A DNA stretch of 64,000 nt from Tenacibaculum todarodis (GCF_001889045.1 NZ_CP018155.1:310001-374000); one strand, 5' to 3'. Shown: positions 1-9,724, counted from the stretch's first letter. Notes: generated by a model not told the origin, from the letters alone. Made by a program: numbers and translations.

Positions 1-389
1 CTTCCCATGGTGCTTTGCTCTATGCTGTTTAGCACGTTTGCTAAATCGCCCAGAATAAAGTTGTTTTTGTTGCCGGAGTTTCCGCGTTTTGCAAGTTCAC
101 TAAACAATTCACTTGGTTTTAAAAAATAACCGAGTTTGTCTAATGCTTCAAAACGGATGGCTTCTAATAATTCTGCTGCTTTTTCATGATTTTCTACAGT
201 TTGGTAACTTAAACCGTCTGGATCAAGGATAACGTTGGCGTAGTTTTTCATTTTTCGGCTTAAATATTTGTAAAAAATGAAGCCTAATATATAATCTCTA
301 AAATCGTCTGCGTCCATATTTCCACGTAAATCGTTGGCAATATTCCACAAAGTTTGTTTTAGAATTTGTTGTTTTTGTTCTTCTGACAT
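1..389 (-). CDS. hsdM: Type I restriction-modification methyltransferase subunit HsdM (N-terminal part)
   Basis: The gene runs off the left edge of the window, so only about the first 129 residues are visible, starting at the ATG whose complement is at 387-389. The translation begins MSEEQKQQILKQTLWNIAND and continues with DADDFRDYILGFIFYKYLS. This is the hallmark of the HsdM_N helical domain, which precedes the N6-adenine methyltransferase domain of type I enzymes. The methylase motifs themselves (NPPF/Y) would lie outside the window. Family knowledge: HsdM pairs with the specificity subunit HsdS and the nuclease/translocase HsdR, which should be found further left. The open frame reaches base 1 with no stop. 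Confidence is high for the family, and none can be claimed for intactness of the system. Confidence 0.88.
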   Translation of the reverse strand, partial: MSEEQKQQILKQTLWNIANDLRGNMDADDFRDYILGFIFYKYLSRKMKNYANVILDPDGLSYQTVENHEKAAELLEAIRFEALDKLGYFLKPSELFSELAKRGNSGNKNNFILGDLANVLNSIEQSTMG

Positions 390-524
390 TTAAAAGTAAG
401 GTTGATTAGCAGTTTTTTCTTTTGAAACTTAAAAATAGTAAATTGAAACGGAACTGCATTGTAAATAGTAGATTTCTCTAAAATATGTTTTTTTTTTTCC
501 GCAAAGCGGGAAGAATAAAAAGAT

Positions 525-570
525 TTCTCGATACAAAATTCTTGAAAAAAGAATTGTACTCGAAGTGACA
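525..570 (+). repeat. Dispersed hairpin repeat (family C, TCTCGATAC...ACTCGAAGTGACA)
   Basis: An imperfect palindrome bounded by TTCTCGATACAAA and ACTCGAAGTGACA, with inner arms AATTCTT/AAGAATT. Related copies lie at 51841-51887, inside another repeat, and in reverse at 43455-43500. A neighbouring short palindrome (TTCCGCAAAGCGGGAAG, about 498-513) also recurs beside the 43.4-kb copy. It sits in the gap between secA and hsdM. It may act as a transcript-end structure, but this is inferred. Confidence 0.6.
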
Positions 571-690
571 GTGTGTGATTAACTGTGTGTGTTTTTCAGT
601 AAGAGTAAAAAGATACTGTCAGTTCTAGTGAGTTTGTGAAGTAGGAGCAAATTTGTTTCGAGAACTTTTTACTACTAAAATTTTCCACAA

Positions 691-719
691 AAAAACTCGA
701 AGCAAAGCTTCGAGTTTTT
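691..719 (-). terminator. Terminator hairpin downstream of secA
   Basis: A perfect 13-bp stem (AAAAACTCGAAGC with GCTTCGAGTTTTT) and AAA loop, with A- and T-rich outer ends, so it can work in both directions. It lies 79 bp past the secA stop codon. Confidence 0.8.
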
Positions 720-746
720 AATTTTTGAACGTTTAGTTTAAAATAT

Positions 747-773
747 AATCGTTCCTAATCGTTCCTAATCGTT
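747..773. repeat. Short tandem repeat, 10-bp unit GTTCCTAATC
   Basis: Two full and two partial units of GTTCCTAATC in direct tandem. They are followed at once by the dispersed motif TGAGCGTAGCCGAAA at 777-791. Nothing in the sequence shows a function. Confidence 0.7.
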
Positions 774-797
774 GGTTGAGCGTAGCCGAAACCAAAC

Positions 798-3700
798 CTA
801 GTTATTATACAAAACCCATTCGCCTTTTTCTAAAAGCGGAATTGCTTGTTTGTACTTCACTTGCTTTTCTTCGCCACTCATTACATTTTTAATAGTAACG
901 CGCTCATTTCTACCAATTTTTGGTTGGTCTCGCACAATAGTTTCAACAGGTTCTTGTTGTTGCTGGCGTGAGTTCTGAATTGCTTGTTGTGTTGAGTTCT
1001 GAACATCGTCTTTACGTAAGTCTAGTTTTTCTCTAGTTTGCTCACGTGCTTCCGAAATCTGATTTGCTTCTTGGTTTGGCAATTTCCCTTTAAATAAGAA
1101 CGATAATACTTCTTTATTAATGTCTGCAACCGTTAATTTAAACAATTCAAAAGCTTCGAACTTATAAATTAACAACGGATCTTTTTGCTCGTAAGATGCA
1201 TTTTGTACAGACTGTTTTAGCTCGTCCATTTTACGTAAATGCTCTTTCCAGTTTTCGTCTATAATGGCAAGCGTAATGTTCTTTTCAAAGTCTTTAACTA
1301 AAGATTGTCCTTCAGTTTCATAGGCTTCTTTTAAGTTGGTGGTAACTTGTAATGTTTTTACGCCATCTGTAAAAGGAACTACAATACGCTGGTATCTGTC
1401 GCCTTCGTTTTCAAACACATTTTTAATAACTGGATATGCTTGTGCGGCATTTCTAATTTTATCTTCTTTATAATGTGCAGTTACAATTGTGTATAATTTA
1501 TCAGTCAATTCTTTTTCTGATAGCTTATTGAATTCTGCTTCCGTAAAAGGAGAAGTCATTGAAGAAAAACGAATTAATTCAAACTCAAAATTCTGGAAAT
1601 CTTTGTTTTGCTTGTTGGCAATTGTAATAGCTTCACATGTTTCAAAAATCATGTTAGCAACATCAATTTGTAAACGAGTTCCGTCTAAAGCGTGTCTTCT
1701 GCGTTTGTACACAAACTCACGTTGTGCATTCATAACATCATCATATTCTAACAAACGTTTACGGATACCAAAGTTGTTTTCTTCTACTTTTTTCTGCGCT
1801 CTTTCAATAGATTTAGAAATCATAGAATGCTGAATTACTTCGCCTTCTTTTAAGCCCATTCTATCCATCATTTTTGCAATTCTGTCCGAACCAAAAAGAC
1901 GCATTAAATTGTCATCTAAAGCTACATAAAATTGAGAAGAACCAACATCACCTTGTCTTCCTGCACGTCCACGTAACTGTCTATCTACACGTCTAGAATC
2001 GTGTCTTTCTGTACCAATAATTGCTAAACCACCATTAGCTTTCACTTCATCAGATAATTTAATATCGGTACCACGACCAGCCATATTTGTAGCAATTGTT
2101 ACAACACCAGGATTACCTGCTTGTGCAACTACATCAGCTTCTCGCTTGTGTAATTTTGCATTCAAAATATTATGTGGAATCTTACGCATTTGTAACATTC
2201 TACCTAATAATTCTGATATTTCTACCGAAGTTGTTCCAACTAAAACTGGTCTTCCTTCACCAACCAATTTTACAACATCTTCAATTACTGCATTGTATTT
2301 TTCACGCGTAGTTTTGTAAACTAAATCGTCTTTATCATCTCTTTGAATTGGTCTGTTTGTTGGAATTTCTACAACGTCTAATTTGTAAATTTCCCAGAAT
2401 TCACCCGCTTCTGTAATCGCTGTACCTGTCATTCCAGATAATTTACGATACATTCTAAAGTAGTTTTGAAGTGTTACCGTTGCAAAAGTTTGCGTAGCGT
2501 CTTCAATTTTACAGTTTTCTTTCGCTTCAATTGCTTGGTGTAATCCGTCTGAATAACGACGACCGTCCATAATACGACCGGTTTGTTCATCAACAATCAT
2601 TACTTTATTTTCCATAACCACATACTCAACATCTTTTTCAAAAACCGTGTAGGCTTTTAACAATTGATTCATTGTGTGGATACGTTCACTTTTTATGCTA
2701 AAGTCTCTGTATAATTCTTCTTTTTCTTCTGCTTTTTCTTCTGCGGAAGCTTCGCTGCTTTCAATTTCACCAACTCTTACACCAATATCTGGTAACACAA
2801 AGAAAGTTTCGTTTTTGGTTACTTCAGATAAATGAGAAATACCTTTATCTGTTAAATCAATCTGATTGTTTTTTTCTTCAATGGTAAACCATAAATCTTC
2901 GTCTACTTCTGGCATTAACTTGTTGTTGTCTGCCATGTAGAAGTTTTCAGTTTTTTGTAATAACTGTTTAATTCCTTCTTGCGATAAAAATTTAATTAAC
3001 GCTTTGTTTTTTGGTAAACCTCTGTAAACTCTTAATAATAAGAAGCCACCATCTTTAGTGTTGTCTTCTGCAATTAGTTTTTTTGCTTCTGCTAAAACGC
3101 TTACTAAATAATTTTTTTGAAGCGAAACTAAGTCAGCAACTAAAGGTTTTAATTCTGTAAACTCATGTCTGTCTCCTTGCGGAACTGGTCCAGAAATAAT
3201 TAATGGCGTTCTTGCGTCATCAATTAAAACTGAATCTACCTCATCAATAATTGCGTAGTTTGGTGCGCGTTGTACTAAGTCTTTTTTAGACGAAGCCATA
3301 TTATCACGTAAATAATCAAAACCAAATTCGTTATTTGTTCCGTAGGTAATGTCTGCGTTGTATGCTTTTCTTCTTTCTTCTGAGTTAGGTTGATAATAAT
3401 CTACACAATCAGTAGAAAGTCCGTGAAACTCAAAAAGTGGAGCCATCCAAGCGCGGTCACGCTTTGCTAAATACTCATTTACAGTTACAACGTGCACGCC
3501 GTTACCAGTTAATGCATTTAAATACACAGGAAGCGTAGAAACTAAGGTTTTACCTTCACCAGTCATCATTTCGGCAATTTTACCTTGGTGTAAAACAGAC
3601 CCACCAATTAATTGAACATCGTAATGTACCATGTCCCAAGTTACCGGTTTACCGCTTGCATCCCAAGAATTTGCCCAAAATGCTTTGTCATCTTCTAAGT

Positions 3701-4139
3701 TAACATGGTCGTGTGTTGCAGATAATTCTCTGTCAAAAGGGGTTGCAGTAACTTCAATTTCTTCGTTATTTACAAAGCGCTTTGCAGTTTCTTTTACAAC
3801 GGCAAATGCTTCTGGCATAATTTCTTCTAAAACCTTTTCAGAGGCTTCATAAGCTAAGTCTTTTAACGAATCTATTTCTGCGTAAATTCCTTCTTGATCG
3901 TCTATTGCAGCTTCAGTAGCTTGTGCTTCTAAAGAACTAATTTTAGTTGTAAACTCTTCAGTTGCTTTTGCAATTTTGTTTTTAAATTCTATTGTTTTTG
4001 CACGTAATTCATCGTGAGATAAACTAGCCAAAGCGCTTTCAAAAGCATTTACCTTGTTTACAATAGGTTGTAGTATTTTTAAATCTTTTTCTTGTTTGTC
4101 TCCAACAAAAAGTTTGATAACTGAGTTTAGTATGCTCAT
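798..4139 (-). CDS. secA: Preprotein translocase ATPase SecA
   Basis: The motor ATPase that pushes unfolded preproteins through the SecYEG channel at the inner membrane. At 1113 residues it is longer than the E. coli protein (about 900), as is usual for Bacteroidota. The extra length is an acidic insert within the first nucleotide-binding domain region (about residues 330-480). Visible motifs: Walker A MTGEGKT (about 192-198), DEAD-type box DEVD (299-302) and the helicase VI region with GRAGRQGD. The C-terminal zinc motif CxCx8CH that binds SecB in Proteobacteria is absent. The protein ends in a short basic and hydrophobic tail ([16 protein letters not shown]). The start is the ATG at 4137-4139. 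It appears to be a single-gene transcript with the hairpin at 691-719 as its end. Confidence 0.98.
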   Translation of the reverse strand: MSILNSVIKLFVGDKQEKDLKILQPIVNKVNAFESALASLSHDELRAKTIEFKNKIAKATEEFTTKISSLEAQATEAAIDDQEGIYAEIDSLKDLAYEASEKVLEEIMPEAFAVVKETAKRFVNNEEIEVTATPFDRELSATHDHVNLEDDKAFWANSWDASGKPVTWDMVHYDVQLIGGSVLHQGKIAEMMTGEGKTLVSTLPVYLNALTGNGVHVVTVNEYLAKRDRAWMAPLFEFHGLSTDCVDYYQPNSEERRKAYNADITYGTNNEFGFDYLRDNMASSKKDLVQRAPNYAIIDEVDSVLIDDARTPLIISGPVPQGDRHEFTELKPLVADLVSLQKNYLVSVLAEAKKLIAEDNTKDGGFLLLRVYRGLPKNKALIKFLSQEGIKQLLQKTENFYMADNNKLMPEVDEDLWFTIEEKNNQIDLTDKGISHLSEVTKNETFFVLPDIGVRVGEIESSEASAEEKAEEKEELYRDFSIKSERIHTMNQLLKAYTVFEKDVEYVVMENKVMIVDEQTGRIMDGRRYSDGLHQAIEAKENCKIEDATQTFATVTLQNYFRMYRKLSGMTGTAITEAGEFWEIYKLDVVEIPTNRPIQRDDKDDLVYKTTREKYNAVIEDVVKLVGEGRPVLVGTTSVEISELLGRMLQMRKIPHNILNAKLHKREADVVAQAGNPGVVTIATNMAGRGTDIKLSDEVKANGGLAIIGTERHDSRRVDRQLRGRAGRQGDVGSSQFYVALDDNLMRLFGSDRIAKMMDRMGLKEGEVIQHSMISKSIERAQKKVEENNFGIRKRLLEYDDVMNAQREFVYKRRRHALDGTRLQIDVANMIFETCEAITIANKQNKDFQNFEFELIRFSSMTSPFTEAEFNKLSEKELTDKLYTIVTAHYKEDKIRNAAQAYPVIKNVFENEGDRYQRIVVPFTDGVKTLQVTTNLKEAYETEGQSLVKDFEKNITLAIIDENWKEHLRKMDELKQSVQNASYEQKDPLLIYKFEAFELFKLTVADINKEVLSFLFKGKLPNQEANQISEAREQTREKLDLRKDDVQNSTQQAIQNSRQQQQEPVETIVRDQPKIGRNERVTIKNVMSGEEKQVKYKQAIPLLEKGEWVLYNN

Positions 4140-4250
4140 TTTATAATTGTTTTATTTTTAATCCCATAATTAAGATTAAAAGTATGTGTCTGATTTGCAG
4201 TCCCTTATAATTTAAAAGAATTATAAAAACTGAGGGTTTAAATTTAACCA

Positions 4251-4276
4251 AAAAAAAAGCCTCAAATGAGACTTTT
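4251..4276 (-). terminator. Terminator of the DUF2795 gene
   Basis: Read on the minus strand: 8-bp stem AAAGTCTC/GAGGCTTT (one G-T pair), ATTT loop, then a run of eight T. It lies 22 bp past the stop of the DUF2795 gene and before the secA promoter region. Confidence 0.75.
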
Positions 4277-4297
4277 AGATATTTTTTTACGAGTATG

Positions 4298-4519
4298 TTA
4301 GTATTCGTCTTCGTTCCAAAGATAATCTTCTTCGGTTGGATAGTCTGGCCAAATTTCTACGATTGAGTCGTAAGAATCACCTTCGTCTTCAATTCCTTGT
4401 AGGTTTTCTACAACTTCTAGTGGAGCGCCTGTTCTAATAGCGTAATCTACTAATTCGTCTTTTGTTGCTGGCCATGGTGCATCTGCTAAATAGGATGCTA
4501 ATTCTAAAGTCCAATACAT
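4298..4519 (-). CDS. DUF2795 family small acidic protein
   Basis: A 73-residue acidic protein beginning MYWTLELASYLADAPWPATK. The middle matches the DUF2795 pattern (short helical domain with W-P-A-T-K-x-E-L and an R-T-G-A-P motif), and the tail is rich in D and E. I chose the ATG at 4517-4519 because the in-frame sequence upstream (26 more codons) is lysine/phenylalanine-rich and unlike this family, and because an A-rich leader precedes this ATG. No biochemical function is established for the domain. It stands between the cobalamin adenosyltransferase gene, which is in the same direction, and secA, with its own terminator. Confidence 0.85.
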   Translation of the reverse strand: MYWTLELASYLADAPWPATKDELVDYAIRTGAPLEVVENLQGIEDEGDSYDSIVEIWPDYPTEEDYLWNEDEY

Positions 4520-4609
4520 TTTTTTAATGTTTAATTTCTGCAAAAATAATTTTTTTAACGAGAAATGCAAGTTTTTTTTAAAAAATGTGTAAATCAATAA
4601 AAAAAGAAC

Positions 4610-5185
4610 TTAATTTTTTTTCTCGGGAATCCATTTGATTTCCTTTGCTGATAAGTCTTTAGACAACTTTCGTGCCAACACAAAAAGGTAGTCAGAAAGT
4701 CGGTTTAAATACATTAATACGTCAGGATTTATAGGTTCCTGTTCGCTTAATTCAACAACCAAACGCTCTGTACGGCGGCAAACACATCTAGCAATATGAC
4801 AGAATGACACAGTTTGATGTCCGCCTGGTAGAATAAAATGTGTCATCTGCGGAAGCTCTTCATTCATTTTATCAATCTCTTTTTCAAGAAATTCAATTGA
4901 GTTATTTTCAACCTTAAGAATATTTAAGCGTTCTTTTCCGTTTTTTAGTGTTTCTTTTTCTGGTGGCGTTGCCAACATTGCACCCAAAGTAAAGATATCG
5001 TGCTGAATTTTATTTAACGAACTTTTAATGTGTTCGCTAATTTCTTGATCTCTAATTAAACCAATATGAGAGTTTAGTTCATCTGCAGTTCCGTAACTTT
5101 CTATGCGTAAATTGTATTTAGGAACGCGTGTTCCTCCAAAAAGTGCGGTTGTACCTTTATCTCCAGTTTTTGTGTATATTTTCAT
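4610..5185 (-). CDS. PduO-type cob(I)alamin adenosyltransferase
   Basis: ATP:cob(I)alamin adenosyltransferase (also called MMAB type), which makes adenosylcobalamin for enzymes such as methylmalonyl-CoA mutase. At 191 residues it has the usual length. Family motifs: the N-terminal ATP-binding stretch YTKTGDKGTTALFGG (residues 4-18), the YGTADELNSHIGL motif, and the C-terminal CRRTERLVVEL helix with its conserved arginines. The start is the ATG at 5183-5185. No cobalamin riboswitch was seen upstream. The next gene upstream (methyltransferase) is in the same direction about 60 bp away, but there is no sign that the two work together. Confidence 0.95.
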   Translation of the reverse strand: MKIYTKTGDKGTTALFGGTRVPKYNLRIESYGTADELNSHIGLIRDQEISEHIKSSLNKIQHDIFTLGAMLATPPEKETLKNGKERLNILKVENNSIEFLEKEIDKMNEELPQMTHFILPGGHQTVSFCHIARCVCRRTERLVVELSEQEPINPDVLMYLNRLSDYLFVLARKLSKDLSAKEIKWIPEKKN

Positions 5186-5243
5186 TTGTAATGAGTTGCA
5201 AAGTTTAAAGTAACAAAGTTACAAAGTTTTAGTGTTATGAATT

Positions 5244-6020
5244 TTATATTCTAATTGTATAATGTTCTTTTGCTTGTTTTGGGTTGAAAAAAACAAATCC
5301 CCATTGAAAAGTATCTACAGTACAAGAAACTTTTGGGTGTTTTTTTATTTGTTGCCAAGCTTCCTGCATTTCTTTGCTCCAATAAATATCATCAAAAATA
5401 AATATTGCGTTTTTATTGGCTGATTTTAAACAAGCTTCAAAATACTGTAAAGTAGCTTCTTTTTGATGATTTCCATCGAAATAAATAAAATCGAATTGTT
5501 TATTTTCAATTGCTTTTGGTAAATTTTTAGCAAAATCGCCAACTTGTAAAGTAATGTTAGAAAACCCAAACTCATTAAATTGTTGTTGTGCAATTTTTGC
5601 AGTTTCTGGGCAACCTTCTAAAGTTGTAATTGCAATGTTTTTGTTCTTTGCTGCTAAAGCGGAAGTTGCTAAGCCTAAAGAAGTGCCAATTTCTAAAATT
5701 TCTTTTGGTTGAAAATACGTTGTTAAGCGAATTAATAATTTGGCTCTTTTGTTAGAAATTCCTGCAACTTTTACAATTTGGTTAATTTGCCTTTCATTCG
5801 AAGAAAAAACAGAAGAACCTGCTCCAAAATCGGTAACCTTAATTGTTGCTGTGTTGCTTAATAATTGTTCTTTATAATTCGTGAAAATTTTATTTTTTTC
5901 AATCGAAGTTTTAGGGTTGATATAGTTGTTTTTAAACCCTAAAATAAAAGAATGTTTGTTGTTCTTTTGATTCAAAGATTTAAGTAAAAAAAGCAGAAAT
6001 GATTTTAGTTTGAAAAACAT
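5244..6020 (-). CDS. Class I SAM-dependent O-methyltransferase-like protein
   Basis: A 258-residue protein with a Rossmann-type methyltransferase fold of the Methyltransf_24/O-methyltransferase group. The SAM-binding motif I is EIGTSLGLATS (about 110-120). Motif II region ITTLEGC, acidic FDFIYFDGNH and the later IFIFDDIYW fit the family. The first 50 residues are lysine-rich and not part of the core domain. The substrate cannot be told from sequence. It is divergent from the polysaccharide export gene with only 64 bp between the start codons, so the two may share a control region. Confidence 0.85.
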   Translation of the reverse strand: MFFKLKSFLLFLLKSLNQKNNKHSFILGFKNNYINPKTSIEKNKIFTNYKEQLLSNTATIKVTDFGAGSSVFSSNERQINQIVKVAGISNKRAKLLIRLTTYFQPKEILEIGTSLGLATSALAAKNKNIAITTLEGCPETAKIAQQQFNEFGFSNITLQVGDFAKNLPKAIENKQFDFIYFDGNHQKEATLQYFEACLKSANKNAIFIFDDIYWSKEMQEAWQQIKKHPKVSCTVDTFQWGFVFFNPKQAKEHYTIRI

Positions 6021-6054
6021 TGGGGCTAAAATAACAGTTTTAGTTTTTAAAAAT

Positions 6055-6062
6055 TATATTTG
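6055..6062 (+). promoter_or_regulatory. -7 promoter box for wza-wzc
   Basis: TATATTTG matches the Bacteroidota housekeeping -7 consensus TAnnTTTG, 22 bp before the ATG at 6085. No good TTTG -33 box stands at the expected distance. Confidence 0.55.
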
Positions 6063-6084
6063 TGAATCAAATTACCCTACAATT

Positions 6085-6867
6085 ATGATTAGAAATTTAA
6101 CGATTCTTTTAATTATCATTATTTTTTCTTCTTGCGTTCCAAGTAAAGATTTGGTTTATTTACAAGGAGATCCGGTACAGAAAACTGAAATTCATAAAAT
6201 AAATAACGAGCCATATAAACTTCAAATAAGTGATGTTATCTCTATAAATATAAAAGCGCCAGATGAAAAATTAGTTGCTTTGTTTAAGAAAACTGAAGGT
6301 ACAAGTTCTTCTCAGCAACCTACAGATGGCGGCTATTTTTCTGGATATACAGTTGATAATCATGGGAATATTAGATTGCCGTATTTGGGAGAAATAAATG
6401 TTTTAGGATTTACTACAAAAGAAGTTAGAGTAAAATTAGAAGAACGTTTAAAAGGAATGTTTAAAAATCCAGACGATGTTTTTGTTACTGTAAAATTAGC
6501 AGGAATAAAATATACAGTTATTGGAGAAGTAGCAAATCCTGGTCCAAAAGTAATTTACCAAAATCAAGTTAGTATTATAGATGCAATCTCTAATGCTGGC
6601 GATATTTCGGTTACAGGAAATAGAAAGCAGATTGAAATTTATAGAGGTTATTTAAATAATGATGTAGAAAAATTTTCTATAGATTTAACAAGTGTAGATG
6701 CTTTTAATTCTGAAATTTTTTACATAAAACCAAACGATATAATTAATGTGTTGCCATTAAAACAAAAAGCTTGGGGAACGGGTACAACAGGTTTGTCTTC
6801 TTTAACAACAATACTTTCTGTATTTACTTTGGTAACATCAACTATATTATTGGTAAGAGGTTTATAA
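6085..6867 (+). CDS. Polysaccharide export lipoprotein, Wza/OPX family
   Basis: Outer-membrane exporter of capsular or exopolysaccharide. The open frame extends upstream to 6010, but the ATG at 6085 starts a classic lipoprotein signal (MIRNLTILLIIIIFSSC, lipid-bearing Cys at residue 17) and has a promoter box just before it. Next comes a Poly_export domain (YKLQISDVISINI...), then SLBB-type segments (YTVIGEVANPGP). A hydrophobic C-terminal segment (about residues 232-258) could be the membrane-spanning helix seen in OPX proteins. At 260 residues it is shorter than E. coli Wza (379), as is common in Bacteroidota. It ends 1 bp before the tyrosine kinase gene, so the two are clearly one operon. 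No glycosyltransferase or flippase genes follow. Confidence 0.9.
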   Translation: MIRNLTILLIIIIFSSCVPSKDLVYLQGDPVQKTEIHKINNEPYKLQISDVISINIKAPDEKLVALFKKTEGTSSSQQPTDGGYFSGYTVDNHGNIRLPYLGEINVLGFTTKEVRVKLEERLKGMFKNPDDVFVTVKLAGIKYTVIGEVANPGPKVIYQNQVSIIDAISNAGDISVTGNRKQIEIYRGYLNNDVEKFSIDLTSVDAFNSEIFYIKPNDIINVLPLKQKAWGTGTTGLSSLTTILSVFTLVTSTILLVRGL

Positions 6868-6868
6868 A

Positions 6869-9337
6869 ATGGTAAACAAATCAAACTTTTCAATAGAAAA
6901 AAAATCAGCAAGTTCTAGTATAGATTTGGCATCTTATTTTTTTAAGGTTTTGTCGTATTGGAAATGGTTTTTATTAGCAACTATAATTGCCTTTGCTGTG
7001 GCAAAATATAAGAATGATAGAAAAATTAGAGGCTATAGTTTAGATACAGTTGTTTCTATAAAGGAAGAATCTAATCCGTTGTTTTCTACAGGTACTAATT
7101 TAACCTTTAATTGGGGTGGAGCAAGCGATTTGGTAGAAACGGTAAAAGTAATTTTACGCTCTAGAACTCATAATGAAAAAGTAGTTTCTCGTCTTCAGTT
7201 TTACACGCAATATTTAGTGCAAGGAGAATATAGGTTGGATGATGCTTACGGTAAAACTCCTTTTAAAATTAAAGTAGATACAGAGAAACCGCAGTTGTAC
7301 AACACTTTAATTAAAGTTAAGATGTTGGCAAATAATAAAGTTGAACTGTCTGTAGATTATGGAGAAAACTTTAATAGAATTTCTTTAATCAATTATAAAA
7401 AAGACTCAGTTTCTTATTTTACACCAACTGCTAGAAATTATTCTGAAGAGTTTACTTTGGGTGATAAGATTGAAAAAGAGCACTTAAATTTCACAATTCT
7501 TCCTTCTAGAACTGGTGGAAATTCAGAAGAGTATTTTGTTCAATTTGGAAGTTTTAACGGTGTTGTAGGTGGTTATAGAAATGTAAATGTAACTGATGTT
7601 GCAAAAGGATCTTCTTTAATTAGATTGGCACTTTCTGGACCTAATAAAAATAGGCTTGCAGATTATTTAAATACTTCAGTAAGAGTTTTATCAGAAGACA
7701 AACAGGATCAGAAAATTGCTTATGCAGTAAAAACAAAAGAATATATAGATACATTATTTATTGCTGAGTCTAAGAGTTTAAAAGATATTGAAAGAGAGTT
7801 AGGTAAATATAAGCAGCAAAATAATATTTATGATTTATCTGCTGAAGGTTCTAAGATTTTTGAAGAAACAACAACTTTAGAAAGAGAAATTAGAGGGGTA
7901 AATGATAATGTTAGGTATTTAAATGAATTAGAAAGTTACATAAAATCACATAGTACATATAATAGTGAAGCAATACCAGTTCCTGCTTCTGTGGAGGTTT
8001 CAGACGCTAAGATTACTTCAGAAATTGCAGATTTAATTCAGAAGTCTACATTAAGAGAGAATTTAAGAAGTACAGTAACAGCTAATCACCCTCAAGTAAT
8101 TGGTTTGGAAAAAGAGATAGCAACTAGTCGTAGAATTTTATTGGAAAATATTGTTACGGTTCGTAGTTCTATGCGAAGTAAAGTAAAAACTAATAGAGGT
8201 AGACTGCAATCGTATAGCGGTAAATTACGTCAGTTGCCAAAAAAGGAGCAGGGTTTAATTAAGTTTCAACGTAATTATGAAATTTCGGAAGCTAATTATA
8301 ACTATTTAAAACAAAAAAGTTATGAAGCCGGCACAGCAATTGCTGCTAATGTTTCTGATGTAAAAGTTATAGATTCTGCTAAAGATTTAGGACAAGGTCC
8401 TGTGTATCCAAATACGCAATTTAACTATGTTTTGGCATTAATGCTAGGAACTATGTTGCCGTTGTTTTTTATCATTTTGAAAGAAGTTTTGGATAATAAA
8501 ATTCATACAGTAGAAGAGATTCAGAATAATTATGACATTCCAGTTTTAGGAGTTGTTGGTAAAAACATGCTAGAAACTGATTTGGCAGTATTTACAAAGC
8601 CAAAATCTACCGTTGCAGAATCTTTTAGAGCATTGCGTTCTAATATTCAGTTTTTATTCAGAAATAATGCAGAGTCAGATTCATCTTCTAAAACCTTGGT
8701 GTTAACGTCTTCTATTAGTGGAGAAGGTAAAACCATGATTTCTATAAATATGGCAACCGTTTTTGCTTTAAGTGGAAAAAAGACGGTTTTAGTAGGTTTG
8801 GATTTAAGAAAGCCGAAAATCTTTGGAGATTTTGGTTTGTCTAACGATTTTGGAGTGGTTAACTATTTAATCAATCAAAAAAGTTTGGATGAAGTTACGC
8901 ATACAACGCAAGTGCCAAATTTAGATGTTATATTATCTGGTCCAATACCACCAAATCCATCAGAGTTATTATTGAGTGCAAAGGCTGATGAAATGATGGC
9001 GATCTTAAAAGAAAAATACGATTATGTAGTTTTAGATACGCCGCCTGTAGGTTTGGTTTCTGATGCTTTAGAATTGTTTAAATATTCTGATGCTGTTATT
9101 TATGTTATTCGTCAAAATTATTCTGAAAAAGGAATGATGAAGATGATTGATGAAAAATATGCAAACAAAGAAGTTAAGAACATTAGTTATGTTTTAAATG
9201 ATTTCTCAGTAAGCGGTTCTTACGGATATGGTTATGGCTACGGTTACGGTTATGGCTACGGAAACAGTTATGGTTATCATGAAAACGATAAGCCAAAAAC
9301 AGTATTTCAGAAAATTAAAAATAAATTGAACTTATAA
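6869..9337 (+). CDS. Wzc-type polysaccharide co-polymerase / BY tyrosine kinase
   Basis: An inner-membrane protein that controls chain length and export of polysaccharide by autophosphorylation on tyrosine. It has 822 residues in this order: N-terminal Wzz-type segment with first membrane helix (about 31-47); long periplasmic coiled-coil region; GNVR/Wzz C-terminal segment and second helix (about 518-537); cytosolic BY-kinase domain. Walker A is SGEGKT (617-622), Walker A' LVGLDLRKP and Walker B VVLDTPP. The C-terminal tyrosine cluster is extreme: nine tyrosines alternating mostly with glycine between residues 785 and 803. Its 3' end overlaps the convergent thioesterase gene by 6 bp. The likely cognate phosphatase gene (11365-11811) lies just beyond dnaA. 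Confidence 0.93.
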   Translation: MVNKSNFSIEKKSASSSIDLASYFFKVLSYWKWFLLATIIAFAVAKYKNDRKIRGYSLDTVVSIKEESNPLFSTGTNLTFNWGGASDLVETVKVILRSRTHNEKVVSRLQFYTQYLVQGEYRLDDAYGKTPFKIKVDTEKPQLYNTLIKVKMLANNKVELSVDYGENFNRISLINYKKDSVSYFTPTARNYSEEFTLGDKIEKEHLNFTILPSRTGGNSEEYFVQFGSFNGVVGGYRNVNVTDVAKGSSLIRLALSGPNKNRLADYLNTSVRVLSEDKQDQKIAYAVKTKEYIDTLFIAESKSLKDIERELGKYKQQNNIYDLSAEGSKIFEETTTLEREIRGVNDNVRYLNELESYIKSHSTYNSEAIPVPASVEVSDAKITSEIADLIQKSTLRENLRSTVTANHPQVIGLEKEIATSRRILLENIVTVRSSMRSKVKTNRGRLQSYSGKLRQLPKKEQGLIKFQRNYEISEANYNYLKQKSYEAGTAIAANVSDVKVIDSAKDLGQGPVYPNTQFNYVLALMLGTMLPLFFIILKEVLDNKIHTVEEIQNNYDIPVLGVVGKNMLETDLAVFTKPKSTVAESFRALRSNIQFLFRNNAESDSSSKTLVLTSSISGEGKTMISINMATVFALSGKKTVLVGLDLRKPKIFGDFGLSNDFGVVNYLINQKSLDEVTHTTQVPNLDVILSGPIPPNPSELLLSAKADEMMAILKEKYDYVVLDTPPVGLVSDALELFKYSDAVIYVIRQNYSEKGMMKMIDEKYANKEVKNISYVLNDFSVSGSYGYGYGYGYGYGYGNSYGYHENDKPKTVFQKIKNKLNL
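9221..9277 (+). repeat. In-frame Gly-Tyr codon repeat in the Wzc-type kinase
   Basis: Tandem GGN-TAY codons encode the tyrosine tail. TAT/TAC and GGT/GGC/GGA alternate, so a 6- or 12-bp period is visible with synonymous variation. The number of Gly-Tyr units could change by slippage without breaking the frame. Confidence 0.75.
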
Positions 9338-9724
9338 TAGTTCTAAAATATAATTAGGGCAGCGAGTAGGTCTGTTTTTTTTCATATCAATAAATGCTAA
9401 AACAGTATTTCCAGTACAAATAAGTTCGTTATTTTGATTTGTGATTTCATAATTAAATTCAATCTTAACTGTAGGTGTTTTTTTTAACGAAGTCTTTACA
9501 GTAAGAACATCATCATAAAGTGCAGATTTTTTAAAATTACAAGCCAAAGAAATTACCGGAAGCATTATTCCATTTTCTTCCATTTTTTTATAAGTAATAT
9601 TTAAAGAACGAAGCCATTCAGTTCTTCCAAGTTCAAAATACTGAGCATAATTACCATGATAAACAACGCCCATTTGATCTGTTTCGGCATAACGTACTCT
9701 AAATGAGTGTTCAAAATTCTTCAA
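9332..9724 (-). CDS. Acyl-CoA thioesterase, YbgC/4HBT family
   Basis: A 130-residue hot-dog-fold thioesterase. The 4-hydroxybenzoyl-CoA thioesterase signature YAETDQMGVVYHGNYAQYFE covers residues 12-31, with Asp16 as the expected catalytic residue. It hydrolyses acyl-CoA thioesters in the cytosol; the chain preference cannot be read from sequence. The gene converges on the Wzc-type kinase and the last 6 bp overlap. The start at 9724 is separated from the divergent dnaA by about 170 bp. Nothing ties it to polysaccharide export. Confidence 0.92.
   Translation of the reverse strand: MKNFEHSFRVRYAETDQMGVVYHGNYAQYFELGRTEWLRSLNITYKKMEENGIMLPVISLACNFKKSALYDDVLTVKTSLKKTPTVKIEFNYEITNQNNELICTGNTVLAFIDMKKNRPTRCPNYILELL

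Larger units (their letters stand above)
390..797. other. Gene-free stretch between secA and hsdM
   Basis: About 400 bp without a convincing reading frame. It contains the family C repeat (525-570), a strong bidirectional terminator hairpin (691-719), a short tandem array of a 10-bp unit (747-773) and one copy of the TGAGCGTAG-C/T-CGAAA motif (777-791). No clear Bacteroidota promoter was found for hsdM. Confidence 0.6.

Noticed and set aside
6010..6084. Longer N-terminus for the Wza-like lipoprotein
   Set aside because: It would bury the lipoprotein signal and include the -7 box at 6055-6062; the ATG at 6085 fits far better.
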